Source: Paenirhodobacter hankyongi (lineage in GTDB: Bacteria; Pseudomonadota; Alphaproteobacteria; Rhodobacterales; Rhodobacteraceae). From it: a stretch of DNA of 64,000 nt. Positions 26,114-38,253 of the stretch are shown piece after piece (the first letter of the stretch is position 1; each line of letters starts with the position of its first letter). The stretch spans positions 186,001 to 250,000 of the forward strand of contig NZ_RCHI01000004.1 of assembly GCF_003664585.1 (NCBI RefSeq), in the 5' to 3' direction. Made by a program: the position numbers and the translations under genes. Under the pieces are notes generated by a model. It saw only the letters and a list, made by a program, of their open reading frames with translations. It was not told the DNA's origin and did no database searches.

Positions 26114-26248
26114 ATGAAGGATCACGCCATCCGCCTGTTCACCGACGAAAGCCTGATCCGGGCGACGCACTGGGCGGTTTTCACCCTTGGCGCGCTGAGC
26201 CTGACGGTCTCGGTCGCCGGCACGCTCTACAGCGCCTTCTTCGCCTGA
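26114..26248 (+). CDS. 44-aa single-span membrane protein
   Basis: A short reading frame with a good ribosome site (AGAGGAG, 26101-26107). It encodes a charged N-terminus (MKDHAIRLFTDESLIRATH) and one hydrophobic helix (about 20-42, WAVFTLGALSLTVSVAGTLY). The stop is two bases from the convergent DUF1501 stop. I cannot name a family. Codon use is like that of the real genes around it. Confidence 0.6.
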   Translation: MKDHAIRLFTDESLIRATHWAVFTLGALSLTVSVAGTLYSAFFA

Positions 26249-26250
26249 GA

Positions 26251-27522
26251 TCAGGCGAGGAAGCGCGGATCGGCGCCGATGTCGAGCCCCGGGAAGATCG
26301 ACTTTTCCAGGACGTCCACCGGCACGCCATACATGCCCCGCAGCGCCCAGCCGGCATAGGCGCGGATGTCCGCCGTGGGCATCAGGTCGCGCCCGGCGTA
26401 GAGGTCGGCATCCGCCAGCCCCGGCCACTTGCCATAGACCTTGCGCCCCTTCAGCGCGCCCCCCGCCATCAGCATCGCGCCGCCGGTGCCGTGATCGGTG
26501 CCCTTGGTGCCGTTTTGCCGCGCGGTGCGGCCGAATTCCGTCATGCCGAGCACCAGCGTCTTGTCCCAGACCGGGCCGAGCTGCTGCTTCAGCGTGGTGA
26601 CCATCGCGGCAAGCTGCGTCGCCGGGCCGCGGATCGCGGCCTCCTGACCGCGGTGCGTATCCCAGCCATTGAGCGAGAAGGCCGCAATCCGGGTTTCACC
26701 GCGCAGCCGGCTTGCGGCGAATTCGGCGAGCGAGGCGGCCGCGCCGGCCGCGCCCTTCGGCGGTGCGGGCGTTCCGGGGGCGGCCATGCCGCCCGCCGGC
26801 ATCTGCGCCATCGCCGGGTCGGCCATCGCCTCGGGGCTGTCGGGATCGGCCATGCCGTCATCGGCGGTCTTGCCGCCATCGGTGATCTGCACCGCTGCGC
26901 TGGCCGCCTGCCGGAACAGCGGGTCGTCGTGATAGATCATGTCGAGCAGCGTCCGCCCCTGCGAGGACAGGATCAGCGAGGCATCGGGCGCCCAGGACAG
27001 CGTCGGCGCGGTGCCCGACAGCACCTTCAGCTCGTCATCGCCGACGGAATAGGCGGTCTCGGCCCGCGCGCCGGGCATCTGCTGCAACAGCCGGTTCAAC
27101 CAGCCGTCGCGCACCATCGACAGCGGCACGTCCATGCCGGTGCCGGCCTCGAGCATGTCCTGCCCGTCGAAATGGCTGCGCTTGTCGCGGTAGGGGGTGG
27201 AGACGGCATGGGCAAAGCCGAGCTCGCCGGTCTTCCACAAGGGCATCAGCTCGACCATCGCCGGGTGCAGCGCGAAGAAGCCGTCAAGATCGGTCGCCCC
27301 CTTGTCGGGGCCGACCGGGAAATCGGGGCGCAGCTGCGCGAGCAGCGGGTCGCCATAGGGCTGCACGATATCAAGCCCGTCCATCGCGCCGCGCAAGATG
27401 ATGACGACAAGGCGCTGTTCGCCCGGCACCGCGGCCAGGGTGACCGAGCTCATGAACGGGTGGGCGGCGGCAGAACAGCCGGCAATGGCCGCGCCCTGCA
27501 GGAAGAAGCGACGGGAAATCAT
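26251..27522 (-). CDS. DUF1501-family protein with Tat signal
   Basis: A 423-aa exported protein. The N-terminus has a twin-arginine signal (SRRFFLQGAAIAG). The rest is a DUF1501 domain related to the alkaline-phosphatase/sulfatase superfamily: LVVIILRGAMDGLDIVQPYGD, LGMTEFGRTARQNGTKGTDHGTG, and WPGLADADLYAGRDL near the end. An insert rich in Ala/Gly/Pro/Met lies at about 230-265. Function is unknown. It starts 4 bases after the DUF1800 stop, and this pair recurs across many Proteobacteria and Planctomycetes. Confidence 0.88.
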   Translation of the reverse strand: MISRRFFLQGAAIAGCSAAAHPFMSSVTLAAVPGEQRLVVIILRGAMDGLDIVQPYGDPLLAQLRPDFPVGPDKGATDLDGFFALHPAMVELMPLWKTGELGFAHAVSTPYRDKRSHFDGQDMLEAGTGMDVPLSMVRDGWLNRLLQQMPGARAETAYSVGDDELKVLSGTAPTLSWAPDASLILSSQGRTLLDMIYHDDPLFRQAASAAVQITDGGKTADDGMADPDSPEAMADPAMAQMPAGGMAAPGTPAPPKGAAGAAASLAEFAASRLRGETRIAAFSLNGWDTHRGQEAAIRGPATQLAAMVTTLKQQLGPVWDKTLVLGMTEFGRTARQNGTKGTDHGTGGAMLMAGGALKGRKVYGKWPGLADADLYAGRDLMPTADIRAYAGWALRGMYGVPVDVLEKSIFPGLDIGADPRFLA

Positions 27523-27526
27523 GGTG

Positions 27527-28894
27527 TTATCTCCTGTTCATCTCGGCAGAGGCGAGCACGAGGGCGGTGGCCTCGGCGCGGCTTTCGGACCGTGGCACGG
27601 CCTGGGCGACGAGCTCGCTCAGGCGCGGGCCAAGCGCGGTGCGGGCGAACTCGGCCGGTTCGGGCAGTTTCGCCTGCAGCCCCGCGGGGGTCTTCAGCGC
27701 CCAGTTGATCCGGGAGGCGAGCTGCTGCGGCGAGACCCATTCCTCGGCCTCTTCCGGCCAGCCGTTCGGCGCCGGCGCGCTGAGCCATCCCTGACCCATC
27801 TCGCGCAGCGAGCGGAACGCGTGGCGGCGGATCTGCACGCCGTTGAAGGCCATCACCGCAGCCCCGTCGAAGCCCATGGCCCGGTACCCGGTGGCGATGT
27901 AGTCGAAGGGCTGGCGCACCTTGGGGAAGGTCGGAAGCTGTGCCTCGGGGTGGGTCAGCAGCACCTCGTAGACCGGCATCAGCTCCCCCTTCGCGCCGAG
28001 ATAGGCCTCGGCCATCGCGCCGGTCAGGGCCTTGTGCGGCTCGGGGCCGACGAAATGCACGGCGAGCTTGGTGGCGATGTGGCGGCTGGTGTCGGGGTGC
28101 AGGGCGAGCGCGGTCAGCACCTGCTCGATATCCGCAAGCTTGGCCGGGTCGCCGCCATAGGCGCGGCCGAGCACGGTTTCCGCGCCGGGTTCGGCGAAAT
28201 CCGGGGCGAAGATCGTACCCTGATCGTCCATCACCCGCAGCCCGGTCAGGAGCTCGGCCAGCTGGCGCACGTCGTCCTGGGTATAGCTGCCTCCGACGCC
28301 GAGCGTGTGCAGCTCCATCAGTTCGCGCGCGAGGTTCTCGTTCAGACCGAGCTTGAGGTCGGGGCGCTTGCGGGCGCGCTTCGAATCGGGCCCGAAGGAG
28401 GCGACCTGATCGAGATAGATCAGCATCATCGGATGCAGCGTCGAGGCGCGCAGCAGCGCCGGGAAGCTGCCGGTGATCTCGGGGCGCAGGGCCTCGACAT
28501 GGGCGATGGCGAGCGGCATTTCCGGGACGCGTTTCGCGCGCACGGTGAAGTGGTTGCGCCAGAAGGCATGCAGGCGCTCGCGCATCCCCGTCGGGTCCTC
28601 GACGGCGCGGGCAAGGGCGCGCTGCAGGCCGCCGAGATTGCTGGCGTCCATCGCTTGGCGCTGGCGCTTGAAGGCTTCGGTGGCGCCGGGCTCGTTCAGC
28701 GCCTCGGCCTTGCGCAGGCGCAGGAACTCGTCGCGCATTTGCAGCGCCTCCTGCGTCGTCAGCCCGGGCCAGCGCTGTGCCATCAGGTCGGGGCCGCGCA
28801 GGGCCGCCAGGATCTCGTCGGGAGAGGCCGGGGGCGCCTGCCGGGGCGAGAGCCCGAAGCCGAACCGCACCGGCGCCAGGGTCGAGAACTGCAT
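27527..28894 (-). CDS. DUF1800-family protein
   Basis: A 455-aa protein of the uncharacterised DUF1800 family. Visible family features are VRFGFGLSPRQAPP, LHAFWRNHFTVRAKR, NENLARELMELHTLGVGGSYTQ and VAELLTGL-type helices. Unlike many relatives it lacks a clear signal peptide. GGAGGTGGTG immediately before ATG 28894 fixes the start. It is the first gene of a two-gene unit with the Tat-exported DUF1501 protein. Confidence 0.86.
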   Translation of the reverse strand: MQFSTLAPVRFGFGLSPRQAPPASPDEILAALRGPDLMAQRWPGLTTQEALQMRDEFLRLRKAEALNEPGATEAFKRQRQAMDASNLGGLQRALARAVEDPTGMRERLHAFWRNHFTVRAKRVPEMPLAIAHVEALRPEITGSFPALLRASTLHPMMLIYLDQVASFGPDSKRARKRPDLKLGLNENLARELMELHTLGVGGSYTQDDVRQLAELLTGLRVMDDQGTIFAPDFAEPGAETVLGRAYGGDPAKLADIEQVLTALALHPDTSRHIATKLAVHFVGPEPHKALTGAMAEAYLGAKGELMPVYEVLLTHPEAQLPTFPKVRQPFDYIATGYRAMGFDGAAVMAFNGVQIRRHAFRSLREMGQGWLSAPAPNGWPEEAEEWVSPQQLASRINWALKTPAGLQAKLPEPAEFARTALGPRLSELVAQAVPRSESRAEATALVLASAEMNRR

Positions 28895-28939
28895 CACCAC
28901 CTCCGGGGCTGTTTCCCCCGATTGCGCCAGAAACGGGGG

Positions 28940-28975
28940 CAAAAGGAAAGGGCGCCGGGGATCAACCCGGCGCCC
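28940..28975 (-). terminator. Rho-independent terminator of aspS
   Basis: On the minus strand a perfect 10-bp stem GGGCGCCGGG/CCCGGCGCCC is followed by TTTCCTTTTG. It ends aspS transcription ahead of the DUF1800 gene. Confidence 0.85.
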
Positions 28976-29013
28976 TTCCGCTCAATCCGGCGTGAGTTGC
29001 GCGAGAAAGCGCC

Positions 29014-30792
29014 TCAGGCCTCTTTCGGCAGCACGCGCAGCCGCAGTTCGCGCAGCTGCTCGTTGGTGGGCAGGCTCGGTGCCCCCATCATCAGGTCCTC
29101 GGCGCGCTGGTTCATCGGGAACATGATGACCTCGCGGATGTTCGACTCGTCGGCCAGCAGCATCACCGCACGGTCGATGCCCATGGCGCAGCCACCGTGG
29201 GGCGGCGCGCCGAACTTGAAGGCCTTCGCCATGCCGCCGAAGCGCTTGTCGACCTCGGAGGCGGGATAGCCCGCGATCTCGAAGGCCTTGTACATGATCT
29301 CGAGGTCATGGTTGCGGATCGCGCCCGAGATCAGCTCGTAGCCGTTGCAGGCGAGGTCGTACTGATAGCCGAGCACCTTGAGCGGGTCGCCCTGCAGCGC
29401 CTCGAGACCGCCCTGCGGCATCGAGAAGGGGTTGTGCGAGAAGTCGATCTTGCCGTCATCGGTCTTCTCGTACATCGGGAAGTCGACGATCCAGCAGAAG
29501 CGGAACACGCCTTCCTCGGTCAGGCCGAGCTCGCGGCCGATCTCGTTGCGGGCCTTGCCGGCGACCGCCTCGAACTGCTCGGCCTTGCCGCCGAGGAAGA
29601 ACACCGCGTCGCCCTCGTTCAGCTCGAGCTGGGTGCGGATCGACTCGGTGCGCTCGGCGCCAAGGGCCTTGGCGATCGGGCCGGCGGCCTCCATCGTGCC
29701 GTCCTCGGCCTTGCGCCAGAAGATATAGCCCATGCCCGGCAGGCCGTTCGCCTGGGCGAAGGCGTTCATCCGGTCACAGAACTTGCGGCTGCCGCCGGTC
29801 GGCGCGGGAATCGCGCGGATCTCGGTGCCCTCGTTCTCGAGCAGCTTGGCGAAGATGCCGAAGCCCGAGTCGCGGAACTGGGCGCTGACATCGGCCATCT
29901 TGATCGGGTTGCGCAGGTCGGGCTTGTCCGAGCCGTACCACAGCAGCGCGTCCTTGTAGGCGATCTTCGGCCAGACCGGGTCGACGGTCTTGCCGGTGCC
30001 GAATTCCTCGAACATGCCCTGCACCACCGGCTGCACCGTGGCGAAGACGTCTTCCTGCTCGATGAAGCTCATCTCGATGTCGAGCTGATAGAAGTCGGTG
30101 GGCGAGCGGTCGGCGCGCGGGTCCTCGTCGCGGAAGCAGGGCGCGATCTGGAAGTAGCGGTCGAAGCCCGCCACCATGATCAGCTGCTTGAACTGCTGCG
30201 GCGCCTGCGGCAGGGCGTAGAACTTGCCGGGGTGCAGACGCGAGGGCACCAGGAAGTCGCGCGCGCCCTCGGGCGACGAGGCGGTGATGATCGGGGTCTG
30301 GAACTCGTTGAAGCCCGCGTCCCACATCCGGTTGCGAAGCGAGCGCACGACGTTCGAGCGCAGGATCATCTTCTGGTGCAGGCTGTCGCGGCGCAAATCG
30401 AGGAAGCGATAGGCGAGGCGGGTTTCCTCGGGGTAGTCCTGATCGCCGAAGACCGGCAGCGGCAGCTCGTCGGCGGCGCCGAGGACTTCCATCTCGCGGG
30501 CATAGACCTCGATCTCGCCGGTCGGGATCTTCGGGTTGATCAGCTCGGGCGCGCGCGGCTTCACCGTGCCGTCGATGCGGATCACCCATTCGGCGCGCAC
30601 CTTCTCGAGCGCGGCGAAGGCGGGGCTGTCGCCGTCGCAGATGATCTGGGTGATGCCGTAGTGGTCGCGCAGGTCGATGAACAGCACGCCCCCGTGATCT
30701 CGCACCCGGTGCACCCAGCCCGAGAGACGGACGGTTTCGCCGGCATTGGCGGCGGTGAGCGCGGCGCAGGTATGGCTGCGATAGGCGTGCAT
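29014..30792 (-). CDS. aspS: Aspartyl-tRNA synthetase
   Basis: A 592-aa class II synthetase that charges tRNA-Asp, and possibly tRNA-Asn if the species uses the amidotransferase route. An N-terminal OB fold ([23 protein letters not shown]) reads the anticodon. Motif 2 is [19 protein letters not shown]. The bacterial insertion (GAD) domain occupies roughly 290-420. Motif 3 is [14 protein letters not shown] near the end. Length and the GAD domain mark the bacterial type. Confidence 0.97.
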   Translation of the reverse strand: MHAYRSHTCAALTAANAGETVRLSGWVHRVRDHGGVLFIDLRDHYGITQIICDGDSPAFAALEKVRAEWVIRIDGTVKPRAPELINPKIPTGEIEVYAREMEVLGAADELPLPVFGDQDYPEETRLAYRFLDLRRDSLHQKMILRSNVVRSLRNRMWDAGFNEFQTPIITASSPEGARDFLVPSRLHPGKFYALPQAPQQFKQLIMVAGFDRYFQIAPCFRDEDPRADRSPTDFYQLDIEMSFIEQEDVFATVQPVVQGMFEEFGTGKTVDPVWPKIAYKDALLWYGSDKPDLRNPIKMADVSAQFRDSGFGIFAKLLENEGTEIRAIPAPTGGSRKFCDRMNAFAQANGLPGMGYIFWRKAEDGTMEAAGPIAKALGAERTESIRTQLELNEGDAVFFLGGKAEQFEAVAGKARNEIGRELGLTEEGVFRFCWIVDFPMYEKTDDGKIDFSHNPFSMPQGGLEALQGDPLKVLGYQYDLACNGYELISGAIRNHDLEIMYKAFEIAGYPASEVDKRFGGMAKAFKFGAPPHGGCAMGIDRAVMLLADESNIREVIMFPMNQRAEDLMMGAPSLPTNEQLRELRLRVLPKEA

Positions 30793-31063
30793 GGGGCTCC
30801 CCTTTCAACGGGCATGGCGGATTTGGGCCCGATCAACCGCGAAGGCGCGGCAAAGTCAAGCGATAGGGTGGGGTGGGGCCCGCCCGAAGCCGCCGGCGCG
30901 GCGGCTGTTCAGGCGATCGTGAGAAACGGCGCGAGGATTTTTCGCAATCGAGCGGCAATCGCCCAATTGAGGCCTCATTTTCGCGTGATCAGAAACGAAG
31001 CCCGCCGATGAGACCCGCTGCGGCGGGGCAAGAAACAGATCCGGTGTTCGAGAGTTCGTTGCC

Positions 31064-32404
31064 ATGATGCAAAGCCCCGCCCTGCGCCTTGCGGGACTCA
31101 TCGCCCTCCTTGCCGTTGCGCTGATCGCGCTGCGCTTCGGTCCCGCGCTTCCGTCGCGCGACCTGATGGCGCTGTGGCTGGCGGCGAAGGCCGTTGCCGC
31201 GGGCGATCCGGGATCGGTCTATCCGCCGCTTTCGCCGCTGTTCGAGATGCGCCCGCCGCTGGCGTGGTTTGCACAGGCACGCGATCTCGGCCGGCCGGGG
31301 GAGGTCTATCCCTATCTCTATCCGCCGCTCTGGGCCTGGCTCCTGGCACCGGTGACGCGCTGGCTCGATTTTGGGGCGGTCGTGGCGGGGGCCTTCCTGC
31401 TCAACAGCCTGCTGCTGCTGGCGGCGCCGCTCGTCGGGCTTCGCTTCGCGCTTGGCGCGCAGGGGGCGCGGCAGGGGGCAGACACGGGGGCGGTGCTGGC
31501 GGCGGGACTTGCGCTGCTGCTGCTGACCCGGATCGGACCGGTCGCGCTGTTGCAGGGGCAGCCGCAGATCGCGGTGGCCTTCCTCGTCCTGCTCGGGCTC
31601 GAGCGTGACCGCAATGGGCATCCGCTGGCAGGCGGTGTCGCCATGGGGCTGGCGATTGCACTCAAGCTCAGCCCGTTGCCGCTCGCGCTGATCTGGCTCG
31701 TGGCGGGGCGCTGGCGTGCCTTCGGTGCGGCTGCGGTGACGGGGGGCGTGCTGGGGCTCGCCTCGCTGGCGCTGGCCGGCTGGGCGCCGCATGCGCAGTT
31801 CCTGGCCGAGCTGCGTGCGATCGATCACACCATGCTGGTGAGTTCCGCGGCCTATTCGCTGGATCTCCTCGTTGCGGTTCTTGGCTGGGACGCCGGGGGA
31901 CAACTGATCCCCTCGCTGCCCGCGGAGATCACCGACCCGGCCATCGTCGGGGCGTTCGCCGCGCCGGAGCTGGGATGGCTTGTCCTGCCCAAGCCCCCGC
32001 TTTACGGCCTTGCGCAGCGGGTCATCCTGATTGTTCTCGTTCTCGGCACGGGGCTTGCGCTGCGCCGCCTCGACGATCCGGCGCGCCGCGCCGCGCTCTG
32101 GGGTGCGGCGATGACCGCGATCGCCTTCTTCGGGCCGATCGGCTGGGCCTATTACTACATCGCGCCCGCAGCGCTGGCGCCGGTCGTGCTGCAGTGCCTG
32201 CCGCGACGGGGCTGGATCTGGCTTGGCTTGGCGCTCGTCCTGCTGGGCGAGCCCGTCGGCATGGTGCTGAGCGCGGGCGCGCCGGGCCTGGTGCCGGTCG
32301 CCAACCTCACCGGAATCGGCGTGCTCTTCCTCGGTTCGCTCGTTGCCGCCTGCACGCCAATGCGCGCCGACCGCCTTTCACCCTTGCGCCGCGCGCGGGT
32401 CTGA
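31064..32404 (+). CDS. GT87-family (DUF2029) membrane glycosyltransferase
   Basis: A 446-aa integral membrane protein with about ten hydrophobic helices. It matches the GT87/PF09594 family (polyprenyl-phosphate-dependent mannosyl- or arabinosyl-type transferases): PSRDLMALWLAAKAV near the first helix, YLYPPLWAWLLAP, and LLQGQPQIAVAFLVLLGLERD. The acceptor is unknown. It has its own upstream region of 271 bases after the divergent aspS. A hairpin follows the stop. Confidence 0.8.
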   Translation: MMQSPALRLAGLIALLAVALIALRFGPALPSRDLMALWLAAKAVAAGDPGSVYPPLSPLFEMRPPLAWFAQARDLGRPGEVYPYLYPPLWAWLLAPVTRWLDFGAVVAGAFLLNSLLLLAAPLVGLRFALGAQGARQGADTGAVLAAGLALLLLTRIGPVALLQGQPQIAVAFLVLLGLERDRNGHPLAGGVAMGLAIALKLSPLPLALIWLVAGRWRAFGAAAVTGGVLGLASLALAGWAPHAQFLAELRAIDHTMLVSSAAYSLDLLVAVLGWDAGGQLIPSLPAEITDPAIVGAFAAPELGWLVLPKPPLYGLAQRVILIVLVLGTGLALRRLDDPARRAALWGAAMTAIAFFGPIGWAYYYIAPAALAPVVLQCLPRRGWIWLGLALVLLGEPVGMVLSAGAPGLVPVANLTGIGVLFLGSLVAACTPMRADRLSPLRRARV

Positions 32405-32426
32405 CTATAACGCCCATCAATTTGCG

Positions 32427-32444
32427 CGGGGCCTGCCGGCCCCG
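32427..32444 (+). terminator. Hairpin between the GT87 gene and carB
   Basis: A 7-bp stem CGGGGCC/GGCCCCG with a TGCC loop is followed by TTTCG. It may end the GT87 transcript 40 bases before carB. Confidence 0.5.
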
Positions 32445-32483
32445 TTTCGCTGCTGAAAACCTGTCGCAAAAAAGGGGTCGTCC

Positions 32484-35816
<3,333 letters not shown>

Positions 35817-35840
35817 GCCGCGCGGCACCGACAAGACGCG

Positions 35841-35866
35841 AAAGGCGGCCCTCGGGCCGCCTTTTT
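35841..35866 (+). terminator. Rho-independent terminator after carB
   Basis: Stem AAAGGCGGCC/GGCCGCCTTT with a CTCG loop and a run of five T residues. The small lipoprotein gene ends 8 bases further on the other strand, so it may be used from both sides. Confidence 0.9.
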
Positions 35867-35873
35867 CCTGCGC

Positions 35874-35954
35874 TCAGATGAAGGGAACCAGCGGCACGCT
35901 GTCGCCGCAGGCGGCAAGCGTCAGCACCAGGGCCAGCAGAAGAACCGTTCGCAT
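35874..35954 (-). CDS. 26-aa small lipoprotein
   Basis: A tiny reading frame with a perfect ribosome site (AAAGGAGG before ATG 35954). The peptide is a lipoprotein signal (MRTVLLLALVLTLAAC) followed by only ten residues, GDSVPLVPFI. Processing at the lipobox Cys would leave an 11-residue lipid-anchored peptide, similar in layout to entericidins, though I see no sequence identity. It is convergent with carB and divergent from the YqaA-like gene. Confidence 0.65.
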   Translation of the reverse strand: MRTVLLLALVLTLAACGDSVPLVPFI

Positions 35955-36126
35955 CGCATCCTCCTTTTGCAACGGTCCCAGCCTACGCCCCGCGGCCGGT
36001 TCGGTCGATGGGGTTCCGCCGCGGCCGATCGGCGCGTGCCGGGCTGGCCTTCGGCGGGGATTTCGGCGACGAAGGGGCGCCGGGAGCTGCCGGCGGGAAC
36101 CATCGGCAGGGGGGGCGGTTCGGGGG

Positions 36127-36561
36127 ATGGCGCTGACGGGCCTCTTTCTTGCGGCACTGGTCGCGGCGACGCTGATCCCGGCGCAATCCGAGGCGGTGCT
36201 GACCGGGCTGATCCTTGCAGGCGGCCACCCGGTTTCGCTGCTGCTGCTGGTGGCGACGGCGGGCAATGTCCTGGGCGCCGCGATCAACTGGGCGCTTGGC
36301 CGCTTCCTGATCCGCCATGCCGGCCGGCGCTGGTTTCCGGTCTCGGGCGTGGCGCTCGGCCGGGCGACGGGCTGGTATCGCCGCTGGGGGCACTGGAGCC
36401 TGCTCGGCGCCTGGCTGCCGATCGTCGGCGATCCGCTGACCTTTGCCGCCGGCGTGATGCGCGAGCCGCTGTGGCGCTTTCTCGTGATCGTGACGGCGGC
36501 AAAGGGCGGCCGCTATGCCGTGCTTGCCTGGGCCGTGCTAAGGGTGCAGGCATCGGTCTAG
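36127..36561 (+). CDS. YqaA/DedA-related membrane protein
   Basis: A 144-aa inner-membrane protein with about four helices. It resembles YqaA (SNARE-associated/DedA superfamily): ATLIPAQSEAVLTGLILAG, NVLGAAINWALGRFLI, and WSLLGAWLPIVGDPLTFAAGVMR. DedA relatives affect lipid-carrier flipping and membrane homeostasis. ATG 36127 starts the hydrophobic core; the in-frame leader from 35878 is unlikely. The MFS gene begins 13 bases downstream. Confidence 0.8.
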   Translation: MALTGLFLAALVAATLIPAQSEAVLTGLILAGGHPVSLLLLVATAGNVLGAAINWALGRFLIRHAGRRWFPVSGVALGRATGWYRRWGHWSLLGAWLPIVGDPLTFAAGVMREPLWRFLVIVTAAKGGRYAVLAWAVLRVQASV

Positions 36562-36574
36562 CAGGAGACGGGCG

Positions 36575-37789
36575 ATGCGCGCAAAGACGGCGGCGAGGAC
36601 GGGAAGCTGGCGCGTCTTGCCGGCGGGGATCTGGGCGCTCGGCTTCGTGTCGATGCTGATGGATGTCTCGTCCGAGATGATCCACGCGCTCCTGCCGATC
36701 TATCTGACCGCGGGGCTTGGCGCGAGCGCGCTCGCAGTCGGCGTGATCGAGGGCATCGCAGAGGCGACGGCGGCGATCACCAAGGTCTTCTCCGGCGCGC
36801 TGTCGGACCGGATCGGCCGGCGCAAGGAGCTTGCGGCGCTTGGCTATGGTCTGGCCGCGCTGACCAAGCCGGTGTTTCCGCTCGCCTCCTCGCTCGGCTG
36901 GGTGGTTGCGGCGCGGTTCGTCGACCGGGTCGGCAAGGGCATCCGCGGTGCCCCGCGCGACGCGCTGATCGCAGATCTGACGCCCGAGGGGCTGCGCGGC
37001 GCGGCCTTCGGGCTGCGCCAGTCGCTCGACACCGTCGGCGCCTTCATCGGCCCGCTGGCGGCGATCGGGCTGATGGCGCTCTTCGCGGATGATTTCAGCA
37101 AGGTGTTCTGGGTGGCGGTGATCCCGGCCTTCCTGGCGCTTGCGCTGATCCTGACTGCGGTGCACGAGCCGCCCCGGCAGGACCGGCGCCCGCCGCGCAA
37201 CCCGCTGTCGCGCGCCGAGCTGGCGCAGCTGCCGCCCGGCTACTGGGCGGCGGTGGCGGTCTCGGCGGTCTTCACCCTGGCGCGGTTCAGCGAGGCCTTC
37301 CTGATCCTGCGCGCCGCCGAGGCGGGGCTTGCCGCGGCGCTGGTGCCGCTGGTGCTGGTCGGGATGAACCTCGTCTATGCGCTGGCGGCTTATCCCGTGG
37401 GGGCGCTGTCGGACCGCATCGGCCGGCGCGGCCTGCTGGTCGCGGGGCTGGCGCTGCTGATCCTTGCCGATCTCGTGCTGGCGCTCGGCCCCGGGCTGTG
37501 GGGCGTCGCGGTCGGTGTGCTGATCTGGGGGTTGCACATGGGCGCGACGCAGGGGCTGCTGTCGGCACTTGTCGCCGATGCCGCGCCGGCGCCGCTGCGC
37601 GGCACCGCCTTTGGCCTTTTCAACCTTGTCACCGGCGGTGCGCTGCTGCTGGCAAGCGTGATCGCCGGGGCGCTGTGGGAAGGGATCGGCGCACAGGCGA
37701 CCTTCCTGACGGGGGCGCTGTTTGCCGCGCTGGCGCTGGCGGGGGTGCTGTGGCTCGGCCGGGGCAAGGGCGGGGCTGCGCATCGTTGA
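36575..37789 (+). CDS. Major facilitator superfamily transporter
   Basis: A 404-aa permease with about 12 membrane helices. The MFS loop-2/3 motif is GALSDRIGRRKEL, repeated in the second half as GALSDRIGRRGLL. Other markers are DRVGKGIRGAPRDALIADLT and GLRQSLDTVGAFIGPL, seen in a conserved but little studied MFS branch. The substrate is unknown. It is probably co-transcribed with the YqaA-like gene. Confidence 0.87.
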   Translation: MRAKTAARTGSWRVLPAGIWALGFVSMLMDVSSEMIHALLPIYLTAGLGASALAVGVIEGIAEATAAITKVFSGALSDRIGRRKELAALGYGLAALTKPVFPLASSLGWVVAARFVDRVGKGIRGAPRDALIADLTPEGLRGAAFGLRQSLDTVGAFIGPLAAIGLMALFADDFSKVFWVAVIPAFLALALILTAVHEPPRQDRRPPRNPLSRAELAQLPPGYWAAVAVSAVFTLARFSEAFLILRAAEAGLAAALVPLVLVGMNLVYALAAYPVGALSDRIGRRGLLVAGLALLILADLVLALGPGLWGVAVGVLIWGLHMGATQGLLSALVADAAPAPLRGTAFGLFNLVTGGALLLASVIAGALWEGIGAQATFLTGALFAALALAGVLWLGRGKGGAAHR

Positions 37790-37993
37790 CCGAGGCAGGG
37801 ACCCGTTTCGGCATGCGGTTTGCGCCGCGGCGCGCACGATGGGCCAGTCTTGACGGCCGCTCATTCCCGCTTGCAACGAGTGCGCATCACGTCGATGGCG
37901 GGGTGCCGGCTTGCGCAGCGCTTTCGGGGGCGGCGGCGTGCAGCCCGACCGGCTGCGGATCCCGCGACAAGTCTGTCCTGTCTCGGGAATTCT

Positions 37994-38068
37994 TGGCTCC
38001 GGCGGTAGGGATCGAACCTACGACCAATTGATTAACAGTCAACTGCTCTACCGCTGAGCTACGCCGGA
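37994..38068 (-). tRNA. tRNA-Asn(GTT), downstream copy
   Basis: A 75-nt cloverleaf including encoded CCA. The acceptor stem is TCCGGCG/CGCCGGA, the D arm GCTCAGCGGTAGAGC, the anticodon loop CTGTTAA with anticodon GTT, and the T arm GTAGGTTCGATCCCTAC. It is identical to the copy 40 bases upstream and likely part of the same transcript. Confidence 0.96.
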
Positions 38069-38108
38069 ACACGGTATCTGTCATGCGTGCATCCCTGACA
38101 GGGGGATC

Positions 38109-38183
38109 TGGCTCCGGCGGTAGGGATCGAACCTACGACCAATTGATTAACAGTCAACTGCTCTACCGCTGAGCTACGCCGGA
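38109..38183 (-). tRNA. tRNA-Asn(GTT), promoter-proximal copy
   Basis: Base-for-base identical to the tRNA at 37994-38068, including CCA. A consensus-like promoter lies 12 bases upstream of its 5' end. Confidence 0.96.
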
Positions 38184-38194
38184 ACACGCGCCGT

Positions 38195-38223
38195 TCTATA
38201 AAGGCCGCGTGACACTGGCGCAA
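38195..38223 (-). promoter_or_regulatory. Sigma-70 promoter of the tRNA-Asn pair
   Basis: On the minus strand, TTGCGC (38223-38218), a 17-base spacer and TATAGA (38200-38195) are correctly placed, with transcription expected to start about 38188, five bases before the tRNA. Confidence 0.75.
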
Positions 38224-38253
38224 GGGGGACATGCGCGTTTTTTGCCGTTTCCG

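Noticed and set aside
37790-37993. Short frames between the MFS gene and the tRNA-Asn pair
   Set aside because: No ribosome site, no coding composition and no family; treated as intergenic.
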